Assembly (NCBI GenBank): GCA_024404275.1
Contig: JAKSQG010000030.1
Coordinates: 1-13,623, forward strand
Direction of reading: 5' to 3'
Length of the DNA: 13,623 nt
Source of the DNA: Clostridia bacterium
Lineage (GTDB): Bacteria > Bacillota > Clostridia > Christensenellales > Aristaeellaceae
In this document: in pieces, positions 6,196 through 12,536 of the stretch
How the letters are laid out: each line of letters starts with the position of its first letter
How positions within the stretch are numbered: the first letter of the stretch is position 1
Notes under the pieces: generated by a model
The model's database searches: none
What the model was told of the DNA's origin: nothing
What the model saw: the letters and a program-made list of their open reading frames with translations, nothing else
Translations under genes and position numbers: made by a program

Positions 6196-6747
6196 TCAAA
6201 GCCATCCTTTCAGAATTTCATTCAGTTCTTCCGACAGGGAGTCGTGCATCCACGCGACTACCTCGGGCTCGTTCAGGGATACGCCGTCCAACGCGGCTTT
6301 GATTTCACGGGTGTCAAAATCACTGCGCCCGCCGGGCGTGATGCAGGTAAAGCAAAATTCCGGGTGGTCGGGGTTGGCGGAAGCCAGTGTGGTCACCGTG
6401 CCGGCAATGTCGCCCAGCGGCAAGCAGTCGATGCTGTCGCCGTGCAGAGTGACCGTCAGCAGCGTGCCGACGCCCACTTCGCTCTCGATGTGCAGGTCGC
6501 CGCCGGTCAGCTGTGCATTCTGCATCATCAGGGGAATGCCCAGCCCCACCTTGCGTGTGGTACGCGTGGTGCCAAAGGGGCTGCTGACGCGGGCAAGCAG
6601 CTCGGCATCCATGCCGCAGCCGTTATCGCGGATGGTCAGGGTGATGAGCTTGCTTTCATCAACGGTCAGCGTCAATTCCACCAGAGAAGCATTGGCGCGG
6701 ACGCTGTTTTCGGCCAAGTCCAGCAAATGCAGGGAAAGATCGCGCAT
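6196..6747 (-). CDS. GHKL ATPase-domain protein of the hydrogenase-associated type
   Basis: This 183-residue protein starts MRDLSLHLLDLAENSVRANA and shows a full GHKL (HATPase_c) nucleotide site: N-box with Asn14, DNGCGM (41-46), KVGLGIPL (66-73) and EVGVGTLLTV (90-99). Residues 110-183 form a short extra region without a recognised domain. There is no dimerisation/phosphoacceptor histidine domain and no membrane helix, so it is not a classical histidine kinase. Soluble stand-alone GHKL proteins with this start occur beside DRTGG, PHP and HydS-like genes in anaerobes. A Ser/Thr-kinase or anti-sigma-like role is plausible but unproven. It starts eight bases after the PHP gene. Its AAAGGAGG site is 13 bases from the ATG, longer than usual. 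The stop overlaps the SGNH gene's start region. Confidence 0.87.
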   Translation of the reverse strand: MRDLSLHLLDLAENSVRANASLVELTLTVDESKLITLTIRDNGCGMDAELLARVSSPFGTTRTTRKVGLGIPLMMQNAQLTGGDLHIESEVGVGTLLTVTLHGDSIDCLPLGDIAGTVTTLASANPDHPEFCFTCITPGGRSDFDTREIKAALDGVSLNEPEVVAWMHDSLSEELNEILKGWL

Positions 6748-6755
6748 GAAAAAAG

Positions 6756-7463
6756 TTACGCCTCCTTTGGGGTACGCATCCAGTCCAGCAGCGCCGATAC
6801 GGTCAGCTCGGGCAGCCGCAGGGCGCTTTCGCGCTCCAGAATATCGCCTAAATAGTGGGCATCGGAGCTGTGCAGCACATGCTTGCCGCGGGTCGCGGCT
6901 TCATCACAGGGCAGGACGGCGGAGATCTCCACAGTGGTAAATACAGGCTCCATGGGCATAAAGCCCTGATTGATGATCAGACCGTTGCTGCCGCGGTTGA
7001 TGTGCGCGGGCACGGGCACACCGCCAAACTCGCGCACCAGGCGGGCGGCGGCGGTCAGCGGCAGGTCAGTCGCGCCGATGAGCAGCGATTCTTCTTCATC
7101 GATGACCTCATCATCCGAGTTCATCACATACTGATGCCCGAAAAAATCGGGCTTGTTTTTCTTTTTGGGCAGATGCTCCTTCAGCATTTCGGAAAAGGAA
7201 AGTGCCGTTTCGACCGTATCAAAATAGCCCAGCATGTGCACCTCTTCACGGGTGGTGATCTCCATGCCGGGCAGCAAAAGAAGCCCGTAGGCGTCGCAGC
7301 ACTCCTGAGCCGCGGGCAGGTTACGGGCGGTGTTGTGATCGGTCAGTGCAATGATGTCCAGCCCTTTTATTTTGGCCATGCCGCACAGATTGGCGGGCGT
7401 CATGTCGTTATCGCCGCAGGGCGAAAGGCAGGAATGCATGTGCAAATCGGCAAAGCGCAGCAT
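6756..7463 (-). CDS. PHP-domain metal-dependent phosphoesterase
   Basis: The 235-residue protein has all the PHP metal-binding motifs: DLHMHSCLSP (6-15, His8 and His10), LTDHNT (40-45, Asp42 and His43), PGMEIT (65-70, Glu68) with His76 in HMLGYF, AHINR (153-157, His154), and SSDAHYLGD (199-207, Asp201 and His203). Such proteins bind two or three metal ions and hydrolyse phosphoesters, for example phosphorylated nucleotides or small metabolites. It is cytosolic with no added domain. Its ATG shares one base with the stop of the upstream DRTGG gene (TGATG) and no strong ribosome binding site is seen, so the two are translationally coupled. In this operon it may remove or break down a phosphorylated signal, but that is inference. 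Confidence 0.92.
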   Translation of the reverse strand: MLRFADLHMHSCLSPCGDNDMTPANLCGMAKIKGLDIIALTDHNTARNLPAAQECCDAYGLLLLPGMEITTREEVHMLGYFDTVETALSFSEMLKEHLPKKKNKPDFFGHQYVMNSDDEVIDEEESLLIGATDLPLTAAARLVREFGGVPVPAHINRGSNGLIINQGFMPMEPVFTTVEISAVLPCDEAATRGKHVLHSSDAHYLGDILERESALRLPELTVSALLDWMRTPKEA

Positions 7464-7807
7464 CAGGCGTGTTCCGGAATGCCGGCGGCGTGCAGACGAC
7501 CGCAGATCTCATAGCCGGTCAGGGGACTTTTCAATACACACAGACCCTCGGCAGCGGCCTTGTCCAGGCTTTCTTTTTCCATCTGAATGCTTTCGGGCAG
7601 GATCACGCACGCCATGTCGGAAAGCAGCGCCACGGCGATCACGTTCATGTTGGTCTGTACGGTCACCCATGCCATGCCTTCGTCACCGTGCGCCATGACC
7701 CAGCTGAGCAGGTCACAGGTGTAGCCGCAGGAAACTTCTTTGGTAAGGTCCGCGTCCGGAATCAGGTTTTCCGCTTCAATGAGCGGGATCAATTCGGCAA
7801 TCGTCAT
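7463..7807 (-). CDS. DRTGG-domain protein (second copy in the operon)
   Basis: This 114-residue protein is a single DRTGG domain, a small alpha/beta ligand-sensing fold otherwise found beside CBS domains and in phosphotransacetylase-like proteins. Typical stretches are CGYTCDLLSWVMAHGDEG (27-44) and NMNVIAVALLSDMACVIL (53-70), followed by LDKAAAEGLCVLKSPLTGYE (81-100). Its AAAGGAG site overlaps the stop codon of the HydS-like gene and lies eight bases before the ATG, and its stop shares a base with the PHP start. The ligand is unknown. It is paralogous in layout to the DRTGG protein that opens the operon; both start MTIA, but they differ over most of their length. Confidence 0.85.
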   Translation of the reverse strand: MTIAELIPLIEAENLIPDADLTKEVSCGYTCDLLSWVMAHGDEGMAWVTVQTNMNVIAVALLSDMACVILPESIQMEKESLDKAAAEGLCVLKSPLTGYEICGRLHAAGIPEHA

Positions 7808-7820
7808 ATTACGAACTCCT

Positions 7821-9134
7821 TTAAGTGCGTTTGGTCTGTGCCAGTTCGACCATCTGCTCTGCCATGATCTTGAGCTTCTCCTTCAGCTTGTGGATGCAGT
7901 CCAGTTCGCCGCAGTAGCCCTCCACGATGTCCTGCGCAAAGCTGCGGCAGGTGGGCGAACCGCAGGAGCCGCAGTCATAGCCCGGCAGCTCCTTGGTGAT
8001 GGCGTTGACCTTTTCCAGCATGCGCATGGCCTTTGAGATATCGCCGTCCAGACGCATGGCGGTGTTGGCTTCGATGGGCTGATCCAGATAGAGGGGATAT
8101 TTGCTCATCAGGGATGGCGGCACATCCTCGTTCGGATGGATGTTTTTTTCGGTCTTGATGTGTTCCACCAGCCGATGGATGGTGTTGCGGGCCACATAGT
8201 TGTTTTCATAGGCCAGGGCGCCGCCCACGCAGCCGCCGATGCAGGCGTTGCCTTCAAAAAAGTCCAGGTCCATCAGGCTGCCGTTTTCAATTTCCTCAAG
8301 AATGCGGATGCAGTTCTGGATGCCGTCCACTGCCAGGGATTTTTCGGGGCACACCGCCTGACTTTCGCCGCTGGAGGAGGCCCAGCCCACACCGTAGGAG
8401 GTGGAGGCGCAGGGGGTATCGCTTGTAAACTGCGGACGTACATGGGGACGCAGGGCGGAATAGATATCCATCATGCTGATGGCACCGTCCACCGCGGATT
8501 TTTCATGACCGATAGGCGTACGGATGGCGGTCATCTTGGCAGGGCAGGGCGTGATGAAAAAGACGCCCACCTCTTCCGGGGCGCAGCCATGCGCACGGAC
8601 AAACTCATCCTTTGCGATGCTGGCGGCAATTTCCATGGGCTGCCGCACATCCATGATATTGGGGATCAGGTCGGGAAAACGTACCTGAATCAGGCGCACT
8701 ACCGCCGGGCAGGCGGAGGAGATGATGGGCCTGGGAATGGTGTTGTCCCGCATGCGCAGGGCAATGGCGCGGCTAACCACATCGGCGCCGCGGGCGACTT
8801 CAAATACATCGTCAAAGCCGATCTTTTTGAGCCCGTCCAGCACCACGCCGATGCTTTTGAGGTCACGGAACTGACCGTACAGGCTGGGCGCCGGCAGGGC
8901 GATGCTGTAGCGGAAGCGCTTGATGTCGGACAGCTTGTCCGTGATGGCCACCTTGGCATGATAGTCGCAGATGCGGATGCATTCGCCGCAGTCGATGCAC
9001 TTTTCAGCAATGATGTGCGCACGGCCGTTGCGGACACGGATGGCCTCGGTGGGACAGTGCATCAGGCAGTTGGTGCAGCCGTGGCACTGATCCTTCATCA
9101 GCTGTACGGAATGATATCTTTTTTCCATATCCAT
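7821..9134 (-). CDS. HydS-like [FeFe]-hydrogenase-domain iron-sulfur protein
   Basis: The protein has 437 residues. Two [4Fe-4S] ferredoxin motifs come first (Cys17, 20, 23, 27 and Cys46, 49, 52, 56). Residues about 75-350 are a [FeFe]-hydrogenase large-subunit domain with the H-cluster cysteines Cys142 (SSACPA), Cys197 (TPCPAK), Cys298 and Cys302 (NACIGGC). A C-terminal four-cysteine Fe-S domain follows (YDCGSCGSPTC; Cys388, 391, 396 and Cys408 or 413). The residue before the first H-cluster cysteine is Ala, where catalytic enzymes have the proton-relaying Cys. This layout matches the putatively sensory HydS type, without its PAS domain, rather than a catalytic HydA. A GTG at 9158 would extend it, but the ATG at 9134 has AAAGGAG eight bases upstream. 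It probably senses H2 or redox state in the cytosol. A maturation-independent Fe-S scaffold is the alternative. Confidence 0.92.
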   Translation of the reverse strand: MDMEKRYHSVQLMKDQCHGCTNCLMHCPTEAIRVRNGRAHIIAEKCIDCGECIRICDYHAKVAITDKLSDIKRFRYSIALPAPSLYGQFRDLKSIGVVLDGLKKIGFDDVFEVARGADVVSRAIALRMRDNTIPRPIISSACPAVVRLIQVRFPDLIPNIMDVRQPMEIAASIAKDEFVRAHGCAPEEVGVFFITPCPAKMTAIRTPIGHEKSAVDGAISMMDIYSALRPHVRPQFTSDTPCASTSYGVGWASSSGESQAVCPEKSLAVDGIQNCIRILEEIENGSLMDLDFFEGNACIGGCVGGALAYENNYVARNTIHRLVEHIKTEKNIHPNEDVPPSLMSKYPLYLDQPIEANTAMRLDGDISKAMRMLEKVNAITKELPGYDCGSCGSPTCRSFAQDIVEGYCGELDCIHKLKEKLKIMAEQMVELAQTKRT

Positions 9135-9161
9135 GGGAGATGCTCCTTTATCGGGCACTTA

Positions 9162-9575
9162 TCAGCCAAGCCGGAAGCTCATGCGGATGGTGGTACCCTT
9201 TCCCGGTTCACTTTCAATGAAAAAATCATCGGCGTTGCGTTTCATGTTGGGCAGACCCATGCCGGCGCCGAAGCCCAGGCTGCGGGCTTCCTCGCTGGCG
9301 GTCGAATAGCCCTCACGCATGGCCATCTGGATATCGGGAATGCCCGGTCCGCGGTCGGCGGAGGTGAGGGTGACGGCGTCGGAATCCACGTCCAGCGACA
9401 ATACGCCGCCGTCGGAATGGATGACCAGGTTCAGCTCGACCTCATAGCAGGCTACGCCGATACGGCGCAGCACCGAGCCGGAAATGCCAAGCTGTTTCAG
9501 GATGCGTTTGATGGAGGCAGAGGCTTCACCGGCGCGCGTGTAATCGGATTTTTCAACGGGGTATTCCTCATGCAT
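9162..9575 (-). CDS. RsbW/RsbT-like GHKL ATPase (anti-sigma-type kinase)
   Basis: This 137-residue single-domain protein looks like an anti-sigma factor/serine kinase of the RsbW, RsbT, SpoIIAB group. The N-box is CYEVELNLVIHS (43-54) with Glu45, Asn49 and His53; ADRGPGIPD (73-81) is the G1 box; and SLGFGAGMGLPNMKRNAD (99-116) is the G2/ATP-lid region, closest to RsbT-type proteins. PGKGTTIRMSF ends the domain. Such kinases phosphorylate a STAS-domain partner, but no STAS protein or sigma factor is encoded in the window. The start overlaps the upstream DRTGG gene by eight bases, with GGAGGAG nine bases before the ATG. The HydS-like gene begins 27 bases after its stop. It is one of two GHKL proteins in the operon and clearly different from the other. 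Confidence 0.9.
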   Translation of the reverse strand: MHEEYPVEKSDYTRAGEASASIKRILKQLGISGSVLRRIGVACYEVELNLVIHSDGGVLSLDVDSDAVTLTSADRGPGIPDIQMAMREGYSTASEEARSLGFGAGMGLPNMKRNADDFFIESEPGKGTTIRMSFRLG

Positions 9576-9951
9576 TGCTGTCTGCTCCTCCGTTTTCCGG
9601 CCAGTCGATCTCTTCGCCGCGCAGACCCGCGGTATACAATAGTCCGCAGGTGGTGAAGGCAGTTTCTCGGGTGGCCAGCACTGTCATGCCCAGCTCGTCC
9701 GCGGCATCGAGAATATCATCCCCGGGAATCTTGCCGCGCACAAATACCAGACATTTGAGATCGAGCATTTCGGCGGTGCGTACCACATGCTGATTGCACA
9801 GACCGGTGACGAGTACCGTTTTGTCGTTGACAAAGGCGAGCACATCACTCATCAGGTCGGAACAGCAGATCTTGTGAACGGACCGGTTGAGACCGTTTTC
9901 ACCGCGCAGTACGCGCGCGTGCAGAATGGAGACCATATCGGCGATCGTCAT
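9568..9951 (-). CDS. DRTGG-domain protein (first gene of the hydrogenase-related operon)
   Basis: The 127-residue protein is a stand-alone DRTGG domain. The signs are LNRSVHKICCSDLMSDVLAF (21-40), the hydrophobic VLVTGLCNQHVVRTAEML (46-63), CLVFVRGKIP (67-76), and LGMTVLATRETAFTTCGLL (87-105), the usual end of these small hydrogenase-operon proteins. A short acidic tail follows. It is soluble and has no catalytic motif, so it probably binds a ligand or partner. The ATG at 9951 has AAAGGA about 11 bases upstream and lies some 45 bases after the predicted transcription start. Its end overlaps the ATPase gene by eight bases (ATGCATGA), suggesting fixed stoichiometry of the pair. Confidence 0.87.
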   Translation of the reverse strand: MTIADMVSILHARVLRGENGLNRSVHKICCSDLMSDVLAFVNDKTVLVTGLCNQHVVRTAEMLDLKCLVFVRGKIPGDDILDAADELGMTVLATRETAFTTCGLLYTAGLRGEEIDWPENGGADSNA

Positions 9952-10002
9952 ATGCTTTTCATTCCTTTTTTTGATTCGGTTGTTAAATGATCAGGCACAT
10001 TC

Positions 10003-10031
10003 ATTTTACCCTGTTCAACGATTCTTGTCAA
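10003..10031 (-). promoter_or_regulatory. Promoter of the hydrogenase-related operon
   Basis: On the minus strand a perfect TTGACA (10031-10026), a 17-base spacer and TAAAAT (10008-10003) give a near-consensus sigma-A promoter, with a start expected near 9996. A TTGTTAA sequence on the plus strand at 9980-9986 lies in the leader and resembles half of a Rex (NADH-sensing repressor) site, but the other half is not there. The 9952-10174 gap holds only this and the divergent promoter. Confidence 0.75.
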
Positions 10032-10092
10032 TTACACAAGTGTTGCATTTATATTGTTTGGAAAATATAAAACCGAAAAGTGCAAAAAATCA

Positions 10093-10121
10093 TTGACAAA
10101 ACCATTCTCCTATGTGTTAAT
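10093..10121 (+). promoter_or_regulatory. Promoter of the sugar ABC importer operon
   Basis: TTGACA (10093-10098) is a perfect -35 box. With a 17-base spacer the -10 is GTTAAT (10116-10121), preceded by TGT (an extended -10 element). The -10 is weak by itself, which suits a regulated promoter. The leader to the ATG at 10175 is about 47 bases. Confidence 0.6.
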
Positions 10122-10129
10122 AATCACAT
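10112..10129. promoter_or_regulatory. Operator-like inverted repeat over the -10 box
   Basis: ATGTG (10112-10116) and CACAT (10125-10129) are perfect inverted arms around an eight-base AT-rich centre. The repeat covers the -10 region and start site of the importer promoter, where a bound repressor would block transcription. The protein family that would bind is not clear, and no regulator gene is nearby. Confidence 0.35.
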
Positions 10130-10142
10130 CAATAATTGAATA

Positions 10143-10157
10143 TGCCGCTGTGCGGCA
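10143..10157 (+). other. Small leader hairpin before the binding-protein start
   Basis: TGCCGC (10143-10148) pairs with GCGGCA (10152-10157) over a TGT loop, directly before the AAAGGA ribosome binding site (10161-10166). It may stabilise the mRNA 5' end or tune initiation. It is too small to be a known riboswitch. Confidence 0.35.
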
Positions 10158-10174
10158 AAGAAAGGAAGAACCAT

Positions 10175-11452
10175 ATGAAAAAACTGTTGGCCCTTCTGCT
10201 TACTGCTATTATGTGCCTCGCCCTGTGCGGCACCGTGCTGGCAGATGATGAAGTCGTCGAAATCGAATTCTGGTACAGCTTTGAAGAGTTCATGCGTGAA
10301 CCCATCCTGGCCGAGATCGCCAATTTCGAAGCCGCCAACCCCGGTGTGAAGGTCATCGCCTCCTACGCCGGCTCCTACTCCGAATCCAACCAGAAGCTGC
10401 TGGCTGCCCACGCCGCCAACCAGGTGCCCGCCGTGCAGCAGACCATCCAGACCGCTGTGGCGACCTTTGCCGCCAATGGCGTCATCTATCCCATCGATGA
10501 GTACATTGCCGCCAACGGCGATGATATGAGCAACTACGCCGCCGGTATGTATGCCGCTTTCAATTACGAAGGCAAGCAGTACGGCGTGCCCGCTTTCTGC
10601 TCTGTGTGCCCCACCTTCTACTACAACAAGACCTTTGCCGAGCAGGAAGGCATTGAGATTCCCAAGACCTGGGACGAAATGGACGCTTTCCTCCGCAAGG
10701 CCACCATTAAGAACGAAGACGGCACCACCGCCCGCTATGGTCTGTCCCTGGCCGGCTGGGGCACCGCTTACTTCGGACCCATCTGGTACGCCAACGGCGC
10801 TTCCGTGTATACCGATGACAGCATGACCGAGTGCGCTCTGAACAGCGAAGCCTCCATGGCCGTGATCAACAAGATCAAGGGCTGGGTGGATGAAGGTCTG
10901 GTCAAGTGGTACTACGGCTCCGGCGCTTCCGCCTCCATGCGTCAGGGCATCATCGACGGTATTTCCTTCGGTGGTTTCCATACCTGCGCCGTGTTCGATG
11001 TGTACAAGTCCGGTCTGGGCGCCAATGGCTGGGAAGTCGGTACTGCCTTCAACCCCGCCGGTGTGACCACCGTTGCTGACCTGGGCGGCTCCGGTCTGAC
11101 CCTGATGGCCAAGGCTTCCGAAAAGCAGCGTGAGTACGGCTACAAGCTGATCAAGTGGCTGTCTTCTCCCTCTGCCAACATGATCATCATCCGCGCCACC
11201 GGCTATCTGCCCGTGACCACCGACTGCCTGAACAGCGAAGCTTGCGCTCAGTGGCTGGAAGAGAACCCCTGCCTGAACGAACTGTACGCCGGTCTTGACG
11301 CCGTGCAGGCTGTTCCCTCCAACACTCATTGGAGCGATATCGGCACCAAGTGGCAGGATGCCATGGCTCAGATCTTCAACGAGGGCGCCGATGTGGAAGC
11401 GACCGTTGAATTCCTGTGCGAAGAAATCAACGAGCTGCTGGCTGACGATTAA
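10175..11452 (+). CDS. Extracellular sugar-binding protein of an ABC importer (family 1, UgpB/MalE-like)
   Basis: This 425-residue protein begins with a Sec signal peptide (MKKLLALLLTAIMCLALC, then GTVLA|DDE with likely cleavage after Ala23). The mature part opens EIEFWYSFEEFM, typical of family 1 solute-binding proteins such as UgpB, MalE and MsmE. ASYAGSYSE, PTFYYNKTFAEQEG, PKTWDEMDAF and FNPAGVTTVADLGGSGL are family landmarks. It captures a sugar or sugar-like solute outside the membrane and delivers it to the two permeases downstream. The usual lipobox is not convincing: LALC has Leu before Cys where Gly, Ala or Ser is expected, so membrane anchoring is uncertain. The frame opens at a TTG at 10136, but the ATG at 10175 has AAAGGA eight bases upstream and starts the signal peptide. 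Codon use is strongly biased to C-ending codons and AAG, as in highly expressed genes. Confidence 0.93.
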   Translation: MKKLLALLLTAIMCLALCGTVLADDEVVEIEFWYSFEEFMREPILAEIANFEAANPGVKVIASYAGSYSESNQKLLAAHAANQVPAVQQTIQTAVATFAANGVIYPIDEYIAANGDDMSNYAAGMYAAFNYEGKQYGVPAFCSVCPTFYYNKTFAEQEGIEIPKTWDEMDAFLRKATIKNEDGTTARYGLSLAGWGTAYFGPIWYANGASVYTDDSMTECALNSEASMAVINKIKGWVDEGLVKWYYGSGASASMRQGIIDGISFGGFHTCAVFDVYKSGLGANGWEVGTAFNPAGVTTVADLGGSGLTLMAKASEKQREYGYKLIKWLSSPSANMIIIRATGYLPVTTDCLNSEACAQWLEENPCLNELYAGLDAVQAVPSNTHWSDIGTKWQDAMAQIFNEGADVEATVEFLCEEINELLADD

Positions 11453-11479
11453 TTGACAGTCACAACTCATCCTTAGGTA

Positions 11480-11515
11480 GGGGGACGCAGGCTCTCCTGC
11501 GTCCCCCGCCTTTTT
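11480..11515 (+). terminator. Terminator after the binding-protein gene
   Basis: A perfect 12-pair GC-rich stem (11480-11491 with 11496-11507) has a CTCT loop. It is followed by GCC and TTTTT (11511-11515). It lies 27 bases after the stop codon and should let only part of the transcription pass to the permease genes. Confidence 0.88.
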
Positions 11516-11528
11516 ACTTTACAGCCGG

Positions 11529-11558
11529 GCTTTTTGTAAGAAAACAAAAAGCTTTTTT
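11529..11558 (+). terminator. Second, AT-rich terminator-like hairpin before the permeases
   Basis: GCTTTTTGT (11529-11537) pairs perfectly with ACAAAAAGC (11544-11552) over a six-base loop, followed by six T (11553-11558). TTTTGTAA (11532-11539) can instead pair with TTACAAAA (11557-11564), which would break this hairpin. No good promoter is seen between here and the ATG at 11598, so permease mRNA probably comes from readthrough. Confidence 0.55.
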
Positions 11559-11597
11559 ACAAAAGGTCCGGGAAACGGATCTGAAGGAGGTCGTACT

Positions 11598-12521
11598 ATG
11601 AGCAATGCGATCAAGCCCAAAAAGCAAAGCGCATATAAAATTCGCGGCAAATTTTATGATTTTTCCTGCGCGTTGCCGGCGTTGATTTTCTTTGTTGTAT
11701 TTACGTATTATCCGCTGGTGGAGTTGTTCCGCTACAGCCTGACCGACTGGAACCTGATGAAGGATACCTACAACTATGTCGGTTTCAAAAACTATCAGTG
11801 GCTGTTTACTTCTGCGGTCGGCTGGAAAAAGATGTCCTCCACCCTGTCGACGACCTTTATCTATACCATCGGCGATGTGCTGGGCAGCTGCGTGCTGGGC
11901 ATGCTGCTGGCGCTTTTGTTCAACCGCATGAGCAATACCTTCAAGGTGATGCGCACGCTGGTCATCCTGCCCAGGTATGTAACGGTCTCCGCTTCCGCGC
12001 TGGTCTTCCTGCTGATGTATAACGACAGCTACGGCCTGTTCAACCAGCTGCTGGTCGCCATGGGTATGGAGCCGGTCAAGTGGCTGACCAGTAAATCGGC
12101 GGCACTGCCCTCGGTCATCTTCTTCTCTCTGTGGAGATCGGTGGGCTATTCCATGATGATCTATCTGTCCGCCATCAAGGGCCTGAGCCCGGATTACTTC
12201 GAGGCGGCTTCGCTGGACGGCGCCAACGGTGTGCAGAAGTTCCGTTATATCACCGTGCCGCTGATCGCTCCCACCACGTTGTTCCTGGCGGTGACGGGCT
12301 TCCTGGCGGCCATGAAGGTCTATCAGACGGTGGATATCATGACCTCCGGCGGCCCCTACGAATCCACCAACGTGATCGTTTACTGGATCTACACCCTGGC
12401 GTTCCAGAACTACCGCGTGGATCGTGCCGCGGCAGTGGGCTTTATCTTCTTCCTGATTCTGCTCGTCTGCACCGCGCTGACGATGAATGTTTCCGACCGC
12501 AAGGTCAACTATGACGCGTAA
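11598..12521 (+). CDS. Sugar ABC importer permease, MalF/UgpA type
   Basis: This 307-residue permease has about six membrane segments (first near 24-44, last near 276-296) and the cytosolic EAA loop EAASLDGANGVQKFRYITVP (202-221) that contacts the ATPase. The N-terminus (CALPALIFFVVFTYYPLVEL, 24-43), SLTDWNL (47-53) and FVGLxNY-like YVGFKNYQWLF (60-70) are typical of first-position permeases in carbohydrate importers. It forms the pore with the next gene's product and works with the binding protein encoded before it. AAGGAGG lies seven bases before the ATG. The 145-base gap from the binding-protein gene holds two hairpins. No ATPase gene is present in the window, so a shared MsmK/UgpC-type ATPase from elsewhere is likely. 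Confidence 0.94.
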   Translation: MSNAIKPKKQSAYKIRGKFYDFSCALPALIFFVVFTYYPLVELFRYSLTDWNLMKDTYNYVGFKNYQWLFTSAVGWKKMSSTLSTTFIYTIGDVLGSCVLGMLLALLFNRMSNTFKVMRTLVILPRYVTVSASALVFLLMYNDSYGLFNQLLVAMGMEPVKWLTSKSAALPSVIFFSLWRSVGYSMMIYLSAIKGLSPDYFEAASLDGANGVQKFRYITVPLIAPTTLFLAVTGFLAAMKVYQTVDIMTSGGPYESTNVIVYWIYTLAFQNYRVDRAAAVGFIFFLILLVCTALTMNVSDRKVNYDA

Positions 12522-12536
12522 GGGGGAGGGAAAAAG

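Noticed and set aside
9135..9158. GTG start extending the HydS-like protein by eight residues
   Set aside because: The ribosome binding site lies inside this extension, correctly spaced for the ATG at 9134.
8136..9656. Open frame of 506 codons on the plus strand opposite the HydS-like gene
   Set aside because: Antisense to a protein with all its Fe-S motifs in place; no recognisable domain of its own.
9980..9997. Complete Rex operator
   Set aside because: Only the TTGTTAA half matches; the second half (TCAGGCA) agrees with TTAACAA at about three of seven positions.
10121..10174. Riboswitch in the importer leader
   Set aside because: The leader is only about 47 bases with one six-pair hairpin, too short for the known classes.
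10124..11470. Open frame of 448 codons on the minus strand opposite the binding-protein gene
   Set aside because: It is a mirror of a strongly codon-biased gene, with Gly/His/Val-rich low-information sequence and no ribosome binding site in a sensible context.
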